A stretch of DNA of 64,000 nucleotides. Origin: Roseitalea porphyridii. Its GTDB lineage: Bacteria; Pseudomonadota; Alphaproteobacteria; Rhizobiales; Rhizobiaceae. The position numbers and the translations under genes were made by a program. The stretch is from positions 2,852,001-2,916,000 of the forward strand of contig NZ_CP036532.1 of assembly GCF_004331955.1 (NCBI RefSeq). The letters run 5' to 3'. The notes below the pieces were generated by a model. The model was given only the letters and a program-made list of their open reading frames with translations, made no database searches and was not told the DNA's origin. Below, piece by piece: positions 16,926 through 25,916 of this stretch. How positions within the stretch are numbered: the stretch's first letter is position 1; every line of letters begins with the position of its first letter.

Positions 16926-18836
16926 TCAACCCCCCCAATCCCCCCGCTCCTTCCGCTCTGCGATCTCGCGCATGGCGCGTTCGGTCTGCCGCTGGCGGCG
17001 GACGATCTCGGCGACGGCCGCATCGTCGGCCTTGTCCGAGTAGCGGAATTCGCTGTCGGCGTAGCGGTTGATCTCCTGCATCACCATGTCGATGGTGAAC
17101 GGCTCGCGCAGATCGGCGATCATGGCGCGCTTGTCGTCATAGGGCTTGTGCAGGAACGTCTCGGGCGCCTCGAACCATTCGTCGGGCAGTTCGATGTCCA
17201 TCGCCCGCATCTTGATCGCATCGGTCACGTTCTTGATCGCCCGGCCGGTGAAACGCGGCTCGACCTCCTTGATCATGTGCAGATAGGTGCCGATATCGGC
17301 GATGGTCTTCGGTTCGCCATGGGTCGAAACGAACCGGTCGTAGATGTTGAGCAGCCCCTCCTCGGCCGGCTTTTCGTGCCCCTCATAGGCGGCGCGCACC
17401 GCGTACCTGATCTGCTGGTCGGCATAAAGCTCATGATCGCCCAGCGGAATGGCGTGGTTCTTTCCCGCGAGCAGGTGGAAGATGTCGATATAGTCGTTGC
17501 GCGTCTGCGGTCCGTCGACCAGCCAGCGCGCGCCGGCCCGCTGGCGCAGCGCGTCGTCGACATTCTCGGGATGGTTGGAGAACATGCCGAACGCGCAATT
17601 GCCGCGCACCACGGTCATCGCGCCGGCGAAACTCTCCATCAGCACCGCCGTCACCTCCTGCTGGCCGGCCGAGGCGCGGTCGTCCGAGCGGCGCGCGGCC
17701 ACCTGGTCGATATCGTCGATCGTGCCGAAGCCGATGGCGCGCGGATCGAGCACGTTCTGGACGAACTGCTTGCAGTTCTGGCCCGACTTGCCCTGGTAGG
17801 ACGAAATCTGGTCGACGCCGAAATTCTCGTAGTGGAACGGATAGCCCGCCACCTGGCAGTAATCGTTGACCAGCCCGGCGATCATCTGGATCAGGATCGT
17901 CTTGCCGGTGCCCGGCGCTCCGTCGCCGATGAAGGTGAAGACGAACCCGCCCAGATCGACGAACGGGTTGAGCTGGCGCTCGAAATCGTAGCACACGAGC
18001 ATCTTGGCGAGCTTCATCGCCTGGTACTTGGCGATGTGGTTGCCGATGATCTCCTCGGGCTTCTTGAAGGTCATGGTCAGCGGCTTGCGCCGCGCGCCCG
18101 GCGCCACGTCGAACCCGTCGAGCGTGAAATCGTCCTTCTCGACGCGCACATGGCTGTCCTCGAACGCCCCGAGCGCGTCGAACCGGCCCTTGCGTTTCAA
18201 CAGCCCCTCGACGGCAACGCGCGCGAACGCCTTGGCGCGCTGGCCCATGGCGACATCGTCCGGCGCACCCTCGATCGCCGCGGCGAGCCCGGCCAGCACC
18301 GATTTGACCGCATCCTGCGGCGTGTCGAAATCATAGTCCGGCTCGGCAAGGTCCTCGCCCGGCTCGGTATCGGTTTCGAGCATCTGCAACAGGTAGGCGG
18401 CGAGCGCGAAGGCCGACACATAGGCCGACGCCCCCAGAAGCGAGCGGAACCGGTTGGCATCGTCCCCTTCGAGCGGCGCGGTGGCGTTGCGCGATTTCAG
18501 CGATTCCAGATCGGTCTGCCGGCCGAACATGTCGCCGATTGCGAGCGCGACCGCCGCCCCGCGCCGGGCGTGGTAAAGAAGCCCGTGCTGGGCCGGCGAC
18601 AGCATCGCGTCGTCCGGGCGGATCGCCGCGATCGCCCTTGCCAGTTCCACCTCGCGCGTGCGCCGGGCACCGGCGGTCGACACGGTCGACACGAACCGCC
18701 GCCCGGTGCCGGCCAGTTCGGTGCGCGACCGCCCGTCGGTCTTCTCCAGCACCACGAACCGCGTCACCAGCGACTGCGCGGTCGGCCGGTGGCCCTCGAT
18801 GTCCTTCTCGTCGATCAGCGTCAGGCCGGTGTCCAT
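16926..18836 (-). CDS. AAA-family ATPase of an uncharacterised cluster
   Basis: The 636-residue protein has a helical N-terminal domain (about 1-230) and then an AAA ATPase core. The Walker A loop is GDGAPGTGKT (304-313), a Walker B-like acidic strand is FGTIDDID (370-377), and a sensor-like Asn appears in GMFSNHPENVDDALRQRAGARW. The sequence LVCYDFERQLNPFVDLGGFVFTF just before Walker A is distinctive. No protease or helicase domain is fused. The ATG at 18836 follows GAGGAG. The gene lies mid-cluster between two conserved hypotheticals. A remodelling ATPase acting on the membrane or coiled-coil partners is a reasonable inference, nothing more. Confidence 0.85.
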   Translation of the reverse strand: MDTGLTLIDEKDIEGHRPTAQSLVTRFVVLEKTDGRSRTELAGTGRRFVSTVSTAGARRTREVELARAIAAIRPDDAMLSPAQHGLLYHARRGAAVALAIGDMFGRQTDLESLKSRNATAPLEGDDANRFRSLLGASAYVSAFALAAYLLQMLETDTEPGEDLAEPDYDFDTPQDAVKSVLAGLAAAIEGAPDDVAMGQRAKAFARVAVEGLLKRKGRFDALGAFEDSHVRVEKDDFTLDGFDVAPGARRKPLTMTFKKPEEIIGNHIAKYQAMKLAKMLVCYDFERQLNPFVDLGGFVFTFIGDGAPGTGKTILIQMIAGLVNDYCQVAGYPFHYENFGVDQISSYQGKSGQNCKQFVQNVLDPRAIGFGTIDDIDQVAARRSDDRASAGQQEVTAVLMESFAGAMTVVRGNCAFGMFSNHPENVDDALRQRAGARWLVDGPQTRNDYIDIFHLLAGKNHAIPLGDHELYADQQIRYAVRAAYEGHEKPAEEGLLNIYDRFVSTHGEPKTIADIGTYLHMIKEVEPRFTGRAIKNVTDAIKMRAMDIELPDEWFEAPETFLHKPYDDKRAMIADLREPFTIDMVMQEINRYADSEFRYSDKADDAAVAEIVRRQRQTERAMREIAERKERGDWGG

Positions 18837-18865
18837 GTCAGTGCTCCTCGCCCCGCACCCTCGCC

Positions 18866-18958
18866 CTTCGAGGCTCGCAAACATCCCTCATCCTGAGGTG
18901 CGAGCGCAGCGAGCCTCGAAGGACAAGGGATGTTTGCTCGAACCTCAGGATGAGGGTG
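18866..18958. repeat. Dispersed rhizobial-type repeat, copy 2 (composite, palindromic)
   Basis: The 40-bp core at 18885-18924 matches copy 1 at 13346-13385 except for two bases. Flanking it are inverted pieces of the same unit: CCTTCGAGGCTCGC on the left is complementary to GCGAGCCTCGAAGG, and GAACCTCAGGATGAGGG on the right complements CCCTCATCCTGAGG. The whole can fold as a cruciform. It sits upstream of the ATPase ATG, between it and the preceding gene. Confidence 0.8.
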
Positions 18959-18973
18959 CGGTCTGCCCTTCCC

Positions 18974-20131
18974 TCAAACATCCGAAATCACGTGCTTTCC
19001 GGAAATGATGTGCGTCTTGTAGCCGGCGAAGACCTTGTCGGCCTGGCCGGCGGCGTAGAGCGCCTGGTAGGCCTCGTGCGGGATCAGCGCGTGCTTCTCG
19101 AAGGTCGAAACGCCCATCCGCGCCGCTTCGAGATCGTTGGTCTCGATGTGATATTCCTGCCGCGCCGGCGTCGACGACCACAGCCCCTTGCGGCCCGGCC
19201 GCTCGTGCTTGGAATAGATGTCCTGAATCGTCCAGCTCAGCAGCCAGGCGTTTTCGGCTTCGCCCACCTTGTCCAGGATGATCGACACCGTGTCGTTGTT
19301 CTGGGTTATGCCGGCCGAATAGAACGGGCCGAGCACGATGCGCCGAAGCTGGGTGGGGTGGAGCGTCTCGAACTCCTCGTCCATGTTCGCGGCGACCGTC
19401 GCCGGGGTCAGCGAATAGCTCGAATTGGCCTCGGCCCACTGGTCGAAGCGGCGCGCCAGTTCCGGGTTGAGGAGCCCGCCCACGGGCAGCGGAATGTCGA
19501 CGTCCCGGTTCAGCTTGCCGTCCTTGCCGACCAGCGTCTCGACCATGTCGGGCGCCGAATCCTCGATCACCGCCGAATAGATCATCGGCAGCGTCGCCGT
19601 CCCGTCGAAGACGCCCCAATGGGTCACGTAGAAGGGACGTTTCGTCTTCGGATTGACCGAGACCTTGATTGTCTCGGGCAGCACGAAGGGCGTGAAGAAC
19701 TCGCCGTTCTCGATCGTCTCGAGATAGAGCCGCTCGGCGAGCCGGTCCTGCAGTTCCTTTGGGAACGCCTTGTGGCGCAGTATGAAGTCGGCCATGTCGG
19801 CCCGCAGCGCGGCCGGCTCGGGAATGGCGGCAAGGCGCGAGGCGGCGCTGCGCCGGTCCTTTTCCAGTTCGAGCACGTTCTGGAACACCGGAAAGCCGCT
19901 GTCGGCCCGCGAGATGCGGAATTTCGAGGCAAAGTCCAGCCGGTTGCGCCAGCTGTCGAACGAAGCGCCAAGCCGCGCCAGATAGGGCACCACCGTGCGC
20001 GCGACGAGTTCGTGCTGATAGAGGGGCGAACTGTCGTCGCGAAGGAACACGTCGAGTCCGTCGAGCGCCGCGTCGATCGAGGCGAAATAGCGCATCACCG
20101 GGCCTGAAGCCGCGTGGGTGGTCCGGCTCAC
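18974..20131 (-). CDS. Conserved hypothetical protein of the AAA-ATPase cluster
   Basis: No family is recognised with confidence. The 385-residue protein has no signal peptide or clear membrane helix. Its N-terminal third is helical and charged (LYQHELVARTVVPYLARLGASFDSWRNRLDFASKF). The remainder is mixed, with conserved-looking blocks TKRPFYVTHWGVFDGTATLPMIYSAVIEDSAPDM and NDTVSIILDKVGEAENAWLLSWTIQDIYSK. The GTG at 20131 is preferred because GGGAG lies eight bases upstream; an ATG at 20095 is the alternative. It lies 19 bases after the coiled-coil gene and upstream of the ATPase gene, consistent with one operon. Confidence 0.75.
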   Translation of the reverse strand: MSRTTHAASGPVMRYFASIDAALDGLDVFLRDDSSPLYQHELVARTVVPYLARLGASFDSWRNRLDFASKFRISRADSGFPVFQNVLELEKDRRSAASRLAAIPEPAALRADMADFILRHKAFPKELQDRLAERLYLETIENGEFFTPFVLPETIKVSVNPKTKRPFYVTHWGVFDGTATLPMIYSAVIEDSAPDMVETLVGKDGKLNRDVDIPLPVGGLLNPELARRFDQWAEANSSYSLTPATVAANMDEEFETLHPTQLRRIVLGPFYSAGITQNNDTVSIILDKVGEAENAWLLSWTIQDIYSKHERPGRKGLWSSTPARQEYHIETNDLEAARMGVSTFEKHALIPHEAYQALYAAGQADKVFAGYKTHIISGKHVISDV

Positions 20132-20149
20132 CGGCGCGCTCCCGCCGCG

Positions 20150-21238
20150 CTACTGCCGCACATAGTCGGCGGCATTGTGCCTGGCGAGCACCTCTTCGAA
20201 CCGCCGCGCGAACGCCTCGTCGGCCAGCTTCTTGCGGCGCTGGATATCCTGGGTCGCGCCCATGTTCTTTTCGTGCATCTCCAGAAGGTCGGCGATGTGG
20301 CTCTGCGCCGCCGCGCCGATGCCGGCCATGGTCGTCTCGGCCGCCGTGTCCACCTGGCTGCCCAGCGTGTTGATCTTGTGGGCGACGTCCTGCTGCGCGG
20401 CGGTCTTCAGCGAGTCCTCGAGCGCCTTGTAGAGAACGATGCGCTGTTCGGTGTCGATCGTCAGCTTGTTGATCAGCGTCGACTGGGCCGCCTTCTGGTT
20501 GTTGAGCGAGTCAACGAAGGTCTGGAACATCGAGGTGTAGCGTTCCAGCGTCTGGCTTTCGGCGAGCAGGGTCTGCTCGCGCGCCTGCATCTCGTTATAT
20601 TCGGTGGCGAGTTCGGAGCGTTCGCCCTCCAGTTCCGACCGTTCCTTCTGGTTGGTCGAGGCGGCGATCCTGTTTTCGATGTCGAGCAGCATCGGGTTGA
20701 GTTCCTCGATGCGCTTTTGCGTCTTTTCGAGTTCTTCCATCGTCGCGGTGCGCCGTTCGAGCACCTGCCGCAGGCTGGTCTCGGAGGATTCGTAGCGCTC
20801 GTCGAGGATCTTGCGCTGGCCTTCGAGGATGCCGACGATCGTGTCCGACTTGGTCAGCAGTTCCTGCAGATTGCCGGCCAGCGACTTGTTGCGCACCCGC
20901 TCCGAGCGCATCCGCTGCATGCGCTGCTTGGAGAACAGGCCGACGATGCTCTCCCACGTCGTGTGCGACTTCATCGACTCGAATTCCTGGCCGAACACGT
21001 TGGTCGCGTCCTCGAGCCCGATGATCAGGTCGGCGATGTTGGCTTCCATCACCTTCTGCTGGTTCAGAACGTCCTGGATGCGGGCGTTCTCGATGTCGAA
21101 ATCGGCGTCGCCCACCGTAGCATCCGCCTGGGCAAGCCGGTCGAGCACGTTGCTCGACTGGTTGATCTTGGACTGCATGTCCTCGACCGCCTGTTTGGTC
21201 TTTTCGATTTCCTGGTCGAAGTTCTGCAAAGTGGCCAT
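20150..21238 (-). CDS. Long coiled-coil cytoplasmic protein of the AAA-ATPase cluster
   Basis: The 362-residue protein is almost entirely predicted coiled coil, with Gln/Glu/Lys-rich heptads throughout (FDQEIEKTKQAVEDMQSKINQSSNVLDRL at the start; RTATMEELEKTQKRIEELNPMLLDIENRI in the middle). It has no membrane helix. A less helical break near residues 95-115 (TTWESIVGLFSKQRMQRMRSERVRNKSLAG) is basic. The overall look recalls TelA/toxic-anion-resistance or phage-shock-like scaffolds, but no diagnostic motif is present. It is the first gene of the minus-strand cluster, so it is likely the first product of the operon. Confidence 0.8.
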   Translation of the reverse strand: MATLQNFDQEIEKTKQAVEDMQSKINQSSNVLDRLAQADATVGDADFDIENARIQDVLNQQKVMEANIADLIIGLEDATNVFGQEFESMKSHTTWESIVGLFSKQRMQRMRSERVRNKSLAGNLQELLTKSDTIVGILEGQRKILDERYESSETSLRQVLERRTATMEELEKTQKRIEELNPMLLDIENRIAASTNQKERSELEGERSELATEYNEMQAREQTLLAESQTLERYTSMFQTFVDSLNNQKAAQSTLINKLTIDTEQRIVLYKALEDSLKTAAQQDVAHKINTLGSQVDTAAETTMAGIGAAAQSHIADLLEMHEKNMGATQDIQRRKKLADEAFARRFEEVLARHNAADYVRQ

Positions 21239-21334
21239 GGACCAACCCCCGTTTGCGCCGCAAGCGGCATATAAGCGGGGTCGATGACAATTGAAAGTCG
21301 GCTTCCGGTCAAGCGCTGCGGGCGCCTGCCGGCG

Positions 21335-21949
21335 CTACTCGGCGGCGAAGCCGATCATGTCCTCTGCGGCGATGCGGCCCATCTCCTCTTCCCAGTGCCG
21401 GCGGCACAGCGACACGTACCGGTCATTGCCGCCGATCGCCACCTGATCGCCCTCGCGCACCACCTTGCCGTCGGGGCCGAGCCGGACGACCATCGTCGCC
21501 TTGCGCCCGCACCGGCAGATGGTGCGTACCTCGCGCAGGCTGTCGGCGATCGCCAGCAGCGCCAGCGAACCCGGAAACAGCTTGCCCTGAAAGTCCGTGC
21601 GCAGGCCGTAGGCCATCACCGGCACGCCCAGCCGGTCGGCGACCCGGGCGAGCTGCCAGACCTGGTCCTCGGAAAGGAACTGCGCCTCGTCAACGAACAC
21701 GCAATGCACCGGCGAGCGGGCCAGGTGGTCGGCGACGATCGCGTGCAGATCGTCTTCGGGCCCGAAGGTGAGCGCCTCGTCGCCAAGGCCGATCCGGGAG
21801 GCGATGCGGCCGGCGCCGGCGCGGTCGTCGAGCTTTGCCGTGAACAGGAGCGTCGTCATGTGCCGCTCGCGATAATTGTGCGAGGCCTGCAGCAGCATGG
21901 TCGACTTGCCCGCATTCATCGCCGAATAGTGGAAATAGAGCTTGGCCAT
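21335..21949 (-). CDS. tdk: Thymidine kinase
   Basis: The 204-residue protein is a type II thymidine kinase phosphorylating thymidine/deoxyuridine in the salvage pathway. The P-loop SAMNAGKST is at 9-17. The Walker B-like VFVDEAQFL follows, then the lasso region GLRTDFQGKLFPGS. Structural-zinc cysteines appear in ICRCGRKA and in the C-terminal SLCRRHW. Length is typical. It stands alone, transcribed away from the HugZ-like gene. Confidence 0.95.
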   Translation of the reverse strand: MAKLYFHYSAMNAGKSTMLLQASHNYRERHMTTLLFTAKLDDRAGAGRIASRIGLGDEALTFGPEDDLHAIVADHLARSPVHCVFVDEAQFLSEDQVWQLARVADRLGVPVMAYGLRTDFQGKLFPGSLALLAIADSLREVRTICRCGRKATMVVRLGPDGKVVREGDQVAIGGNDRYVSLCRRHWEEEMGRIAAEDMIGFAAE

Positions 21950-22051
21950 CGCGCGCCGCCACCATCATCCTGTTCCCGGACCGCATCTTGGGATAGACCA
22001 GCAACGCGGCCGGTGCCACGCACGCCGGACCGTTCTCAACAGGCTAGGGAC

Positions 22052-22828
22052 ATGAACGACACGCCCGAAAAGAAGGTCATCCGCGACACGGACGAAGAAG
22101 CGATCCGCCTCGCCAAGACGCTGATCGCCACCGCGCGCCATGGGGCGCTCGCAACGCTTCCGGCCGACGCGGGCGGCTTTCCCGCCGCGAGCCGGGTGCA
22201 GCTTTCGACCGATTGCGACGGCACGCCCGTGGTGCTTGTCTCGGCCCTTTCGGCGCATCTGGGCGCGATGGTCGACGAACCGAGAACCGCGCTGCTTGTC
22301 GGCGAGCCCGGCAAGGGCGATCCGCTCGCCCATCCGCGCATCACGCTGACGACGCTGGCCGAACCGATCGGGCGCGGCACCGACACCCATGCCCGCATCC
22401 GCCGGCGGCATCTTGCGCGCCATCCCAAGGCCGAGCTTTACGTCGATTTCGGCGATTTCGCCTTCTTCCGGCTCACGATCCGGTCCGCCAGCCTCAATGG
22501 CGGGTTCGGCAAGGCCTACAATCTGACCGCCGACGATCTGGCGCCTTCGGGCGACGTCGAGGGCGTCGCGGCGCTCGAGCATGGCGCGGTCGCCCACATG
22601 AACGCCGACCATGCCGAGGCAATCGCGCTCTATGCCGAACGGCTGGGCCGCCAGAAACCCGGCGGCTGGCAGTTGCTGACGCTCGATTCCGAAGGCATGG
22701 ATCTGGGCGACGGCGACCGTCGGACCCGCATCTTCTATCCCAAACCACTTGCCGACGCCGCGCAATTGCGCACCGTGCTCAAACAGATGGCCGACACCGC
22801 CCGCGCCATGGGAGACAGCGACCGATGA
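22052..22828 (+). CDS. HugZ-like pyridoxamine-phosphate-oxidase-fold protein
   Basis: The 258-residue protein has a split-barrel flavin/heme-binding fold (ARHGALATLPADAGGFPAASRVQLSTDCDGTPVVLVSALSAHLGAM). A C-terminal DUF2470-type domain contains the His-Met-Asn-x-Asp-His motif (HMNADHAEA). This arrangement is that of HugZ-family proteins implicated in heme iron use, but many alphaproteobacterial members are uncharacterised and true heme oxygenase activity is not established. The ATG follows AGGGA. Its stop overlaps the next start (ATGA), so the three genes to 24500 are translationally coupled. Confidence 0.85.
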   Translation: MNDTPEKKVIRDTDEEAIRLAKTLIATARHGALATLPADAGGFPAASRVQLSTDCDGTPVVLVSALSAHLGAMVDEPRTALLVGEPGKGDPLAHPRITLTTLAEPIGRGTDTHARIRRRHLARHPKAELYVDFGDFAFFRLTIRSASLNGGFGKAYNLTADDLAPSGDVEGVAALEHGAVAHMNADHAEAIALYAERLGRQKPGGWQLLTLDSEGMDLGDGDRRTRIFYPKPLADAAQLRTVLKQMADTARAMGDSDR

Positions 22829-23664
22829 CCGATCTTGCCGAACGCCACGCCGCCTTCGAGGCGCTGCACCAGTCCGGCTGCTTTGCCATTCCGAACCCGT
22901 GGGACATCGGCTCGGCGCGGCTGATGGCGGCCTGCGGCGCCAGGGCGCTGGCGACCACCAGCGCCGGCCATGCCTTCACGCTGGGCCGCCCGGACATGGG
23001 CCGGGTGACGCGCGACGAGGCGCTCGCCCACGCCCAGGACCTTATCGCGGCGACGCCCCTGCCGGTCAGCGGCGATTTCGAGAACGGCTTCGGCGACAGT
23101 CCGGGCGAGGTGGCGCTGACCGTGCAGCTTTCCGGCGAGGTCGGCCTTTCGGGCTGTTCGATCGAGGACACGCAGATGGTCGGCGGAAATCCGCCCTACC
23201 CGTTCGATCTGGCGGTCGAGCGCATCCGCGCCGCCGCCAGCGCCGCCCGTGCGCTCGGACGGCCCTTCGTTCTTTGCGCCCGCGCCGACGGCGTCATGAA
23301 CGGCCATTACGACACCGACGAAGCGATCCGCCGCATCCGCGCCTTCGAGGACGCAGGCGCCGATCTTCTCTACGTGCCGCTGCCGCCGGACATGGCGGCG
23401 CTCGAACGCATCGCCGCGTCGGTCGAAAAACCGGTCAACGCGCTTGCCGCCGGACCCTTCACGTCGGTGACGCTGGAGCAGTTCGCGGCCGCCGGCGTGC
23501 GCCGCGTCTCGATCGGCTCGGCGATGGCGCGGCTGACCCACAAGGTGATCGTCGACGCCACCCGCGCGATCATCGGCCATGGCGATTTCTCACAGCTTTC
23601 CAACGGCATACCGGGCGATACCATCGACGATCTGCTGATCACCGGGGCCGGCGCGCCCGAATGA
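22825..23664 (+). CDS. Isocitrate lyase/phosphoenolpyruvate mutase family protein
   Basis: The 279-residue protein has the ICL/PEPM TIM-barrel features: NPWDIGSARLMAACGARALATTSAGHAFTLG near the N terminus, the metal site SGDFENGFGDSP, then GCSIEDTQ, and LCARADGVM. The usual catalytic Cys loop (KKCGH) of true isocitrate lyases is absent. This points to a C-C or P-C bond lyase of the methylisocitrate lyase/PEP mutase/oxaloacetase type, with no substrate assignable. It overlaps the upstream HugZ-like gene and the downstream methyltransferase gene by four bases each. Confidence 0.85.
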   Translation: MTDLAERHAAFEALHQSGCFAIPNPWDIGSARLMAACGARALATTSAGHAFTLGRPDMGRVTRDEALAHAQDLIAATPLPVSGDFENGFGDSPGEVALTVQLSGEVGLSGCSIEDTQMVGGNPPYPFDLAVERIRAAASAARALGRPFVLCARADGVMNGHYDTDEAIRRIRAFEDAGADLLYVPLPPDMAALERIAASVEKPVNALAAGPFTSVTLEQFAAAGVRRVSIGSAMARLTHKVIVDATRAIIGHGDFSQLSNGIPGDTIDDLLITGAGAPE

Positions 23665-24500
23665 TCGAAAGCCGGCCGGCGATCCGCGTCACCGATCCCG
23701 CGGACCCGCGCATCGCGCCCTATCGCGCGATCCGCGAACGCGATCTCGTGCGCGGCGGCAAGCGTTTCATCGCCGAGGGGACGAGCGTGCTGCGCGTGCT
23801 CGCCGGTCAGCGGCGGTTTACCATCGAAAGCGCGCTGATCCTCGAGAGCCGGCTGGCCGGCGTCGCAGGCATTCTCGCGAGCCTGCCCGCCGACGTGCCG
23901 GTCCATGTCGCAGCACCGGACGTGATGGACGCGATCGCCGGATTTCCGATGCATCGCGGCGTGCTCGCCGTCGGCCACCGGCGGGCCGATGCCGATACGC
24001 CGCCCGAGCCCGAGACCGCCGGGAACTGGCGCACCGTCGTCGCGCTTTGCGGCCTTTCCAACCATGACAATATGGGCGCCATCTTCCGCAACGCGGCCGC
24101 GCTGGGCGCCGATGCGGTGCTGATGGACGCGCAGAGCTGCGACCCGCTTTACCGCAAGGCGATCCGCGTTTCGGTGGGCGGCATGCTGACCGTGCCGTGG
24201 CACCGGTTCGAAACCGCCGATGCGATGGTCGACTGGCTCGCAGCGGCCGGATTCACCCTGACGGGGCTGTCACCGGCCGGCGCATCGGCGCTCGAGGACT
24301 GGGAGCCCCCGGCCCGCGCGGCGCTGGTGCTGGGTACGGAAGGGCCGGGCCTGCCCGGTCCGATCCTGGACCGGACCCGGACCCTGCGCATCGCCATGGC
24401 CAACGGTTTCGACAGCCTCAACGTGGCGACGTGCGCGGCGCTCGTGCTGCATCATGTGCGGGTGCGCCGCAAAGGCGCATCGGGACCGCGATCAGCCTGA
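23661..24500 (+). CDS. SpoU/TrmH-family RNA 2'-O-methyltransferase
   Basis: The 279-residue protein has all three SPOUT motifs: NHDNMGAIFRNAAALGADAVLMD (motif 1), LGTEGPGLP (motif 2) and MANGFDSLNVATCAALVL (motif 3). These form the knotted S-adenosylmethionine-binding site. An N-terminal substrate-binding domain (about 1-115) precedes the catalytic domain. It should methylate a ribose in tRNA or rRNA; the target is not identifiable. It is the last gene of the coupled trio and runs nine bases into the convergent coiled-coil gene. Confidence 0.92.
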   Translation: MIESRPAIRVTDPADPRIAPYRAIRERDLVRGGKRFIAEGTSVLRVLAGQRRFTIESALILESRLAGVAGILASLPADVPVHVAAPDVMDAIAGFPMHRGVLAVGHRRADADTPPEPETAGNWRTVVALCGLSNHDNMGAIFRNAAALGADAVLMDAQSCDPLYRKAIRVSVGGMLTVPWHRFETADAMVDWLAAAGFTLTGLSPAGASALEDWEPPARAALVLGTEGPGLPGPILDRTRTLRIAMANGFDSLNVATCAALVLHHVRVRRKGASGPRSA

Positions 24501-25802
24501 GACGCTTTCGGCGCGCTGCCGCGCCTCCGCTCCGTCCCGATCGGCCTCGTTCGTCCGCGCCGGCTTTTCGCGTTGAGGCGCCGAACCGCCGCCCGTGAGA
24601 TCGGCGGCGCGGCGCTGCAATGCCTGGATGCGCGCGGCAAGGCTGGGCGGGCCGTCGGTTTCACCGGTGTCCGCCTCGGCGATCAGGGCCGGGATCGGCG
24701 AGGCCTCACCCTCCAGCAGCGAAGCCATGTTGACGATCTCGGCGGCCAGCGCGGCGATCTGCTCGCGCAGCACCGCATCGCCTTCCGATCCGGCGCCATC
24801 ACCATCGTCCCCGGCGGTCAGACGCGCCGTCCGCTGCCGTTCGGTCTTGAGGTCGGTCTCGAGCCGGGCGATCCGCGCGTCGTAGCCGGCGAGCACCGCT
24901 TCGGGCTCGCGATCGCCCAGGAGCTTGGACAGCCGGCCGAAACGGACGGTCATCTCGCCCAGTTCCTCTTCGAGCGCGGCGCGCTCGGCCTCGGCGTCCA
25001 GCGCGCGCTGTTCGATCTCCTGCAGGTCGGCCTCTTCGCCGGCCCGCATGTCGCGCAGCCGCGCGATCTCCTTTTCGCGCCGGGCGAGCTTTTCCTCCAG
25101 ATCGGTCGCCTGCTGGATCGTGCGCTCGTGGCGCTGGTCGAGTTCGGCCGCGCGGGCCCGCTCGGTCTTCAGAAGTTCGGCCGCCTGTCTGGCCTCCGAA
25201 CGTGTGGTCCGCACCAGCGCCTGCTGCGCGCGCAGCTTCTCGCGCAGCTCGCCGACCCGGTCCTCGAGCGATCCGATCTGCCGGGTCTGGTCCTCGATCC
25301 GGGCCTGGGCATCGGCCAGCTTGCGCTCGGTCTCGGCCTTCTGGCGCGCCGTGCTTTCCAGTTCCGCCGAGCGCGCGTTCAGCGACACGTTGGTGGTGTC
25401 GAGATCGAGCTGGGTTGCGATCAGTTCGGCCTCGGTGCGGCCGAGACTTTCGCCGAGTTCGTCGATCCGCCCGTTGAGTTCGCCGATCATCGCCTCTCGG
25501 GCCGCGATGGTCTCGTCGCGCACCTTGAGCGTTTCGATCAGGTCGCTGATCTGGCCGGCCTGGCGGGTCGCCAATTCGCGCTGCTTGCGCAGCGCCACCT
25601 CCAGCTTCCGCTCGGCGACGGCATGTTCGGCCCTCAGCCGGTCCTTGTCGGCCTGCAGTTCGCTGACGGTCAGCGGCACCGACTGCTCTATGCGGCGCCG
25701 TGTCAGGTACACAGCGCGGCGCCAGATCGCCGGTGCGATCATCATCGCGATCAGCACCGCGCCCAGAAAACCGGCGGCGATATAAAGACCCGCTTCAATC
25801 AA
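24492..25802 (-). CDS. Membrane-anchored coiled-coil protein, hypothetical
   Basis: The 436-residue protein has one N-terminal transmembrane helix (LYIAAGFLGAVLIAMMIAPAIW). A basic juxtamembrane segment follows, then about 300 residues of continuous coiled coil rich in Glu, Arg, Ala and Leu, and a polar low-complexity tail. The coiled part is expected in the cytoplasm. Similar proteins are widespread in Rhizobiales; a link to envelope or polar organisation is possible but unproven. It is unrelated in detail to the coiled-coil protein at 20150-21238, which lacks a membrane helix. It ends inside the convergent methyltransferase gene by nine bases. Confidence 0.8.
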   Translation of the reverse strand: MIEAGLYIAAGFLGAVLIAMMIAPAIWRRAVYLTRRRIEQSVPLTVSELQADKDRLRAEHAVAERKLEVALRKQRELATRQAGQISDLIETLKVRDETIAAREAMIGELNGRIDELGESLGRTEAELIATQLDLDTTNVSLNARSAELESTARQKAETERKLADAQARIEDQTRQIGSLEDRVGELREKLRAQQALVRTTRSEARQAAELLKTERARAAELDQRHERTIQQATDLEEKLARREKEIARLRDMRAGEEADLQEIEQRALDAEAERAALEEELGEMTVRFGRLSKLLGDREPEAVLAGYDARIARLETDLKTERQRTARLTAGDDGDGAGSEGDAVLREQIAALAAEIVNMASLLEGEASPIPALIAEADTGETDGPPSLAARIQALQRRAADLTGGGSAPQREKPARTNEADRDGAEARQRAESVSG

Positions 25803-25916
25803 CGGTCGTGGTATCCGTGTGCCATGCGCCCTTGCATGGGTTCATCTGCCACGGATCGCCGCGACAATAAAGAAGCGCCGACGCCATACCGGCCGGCGTC
25901 ACATCGGCCGATCGCG

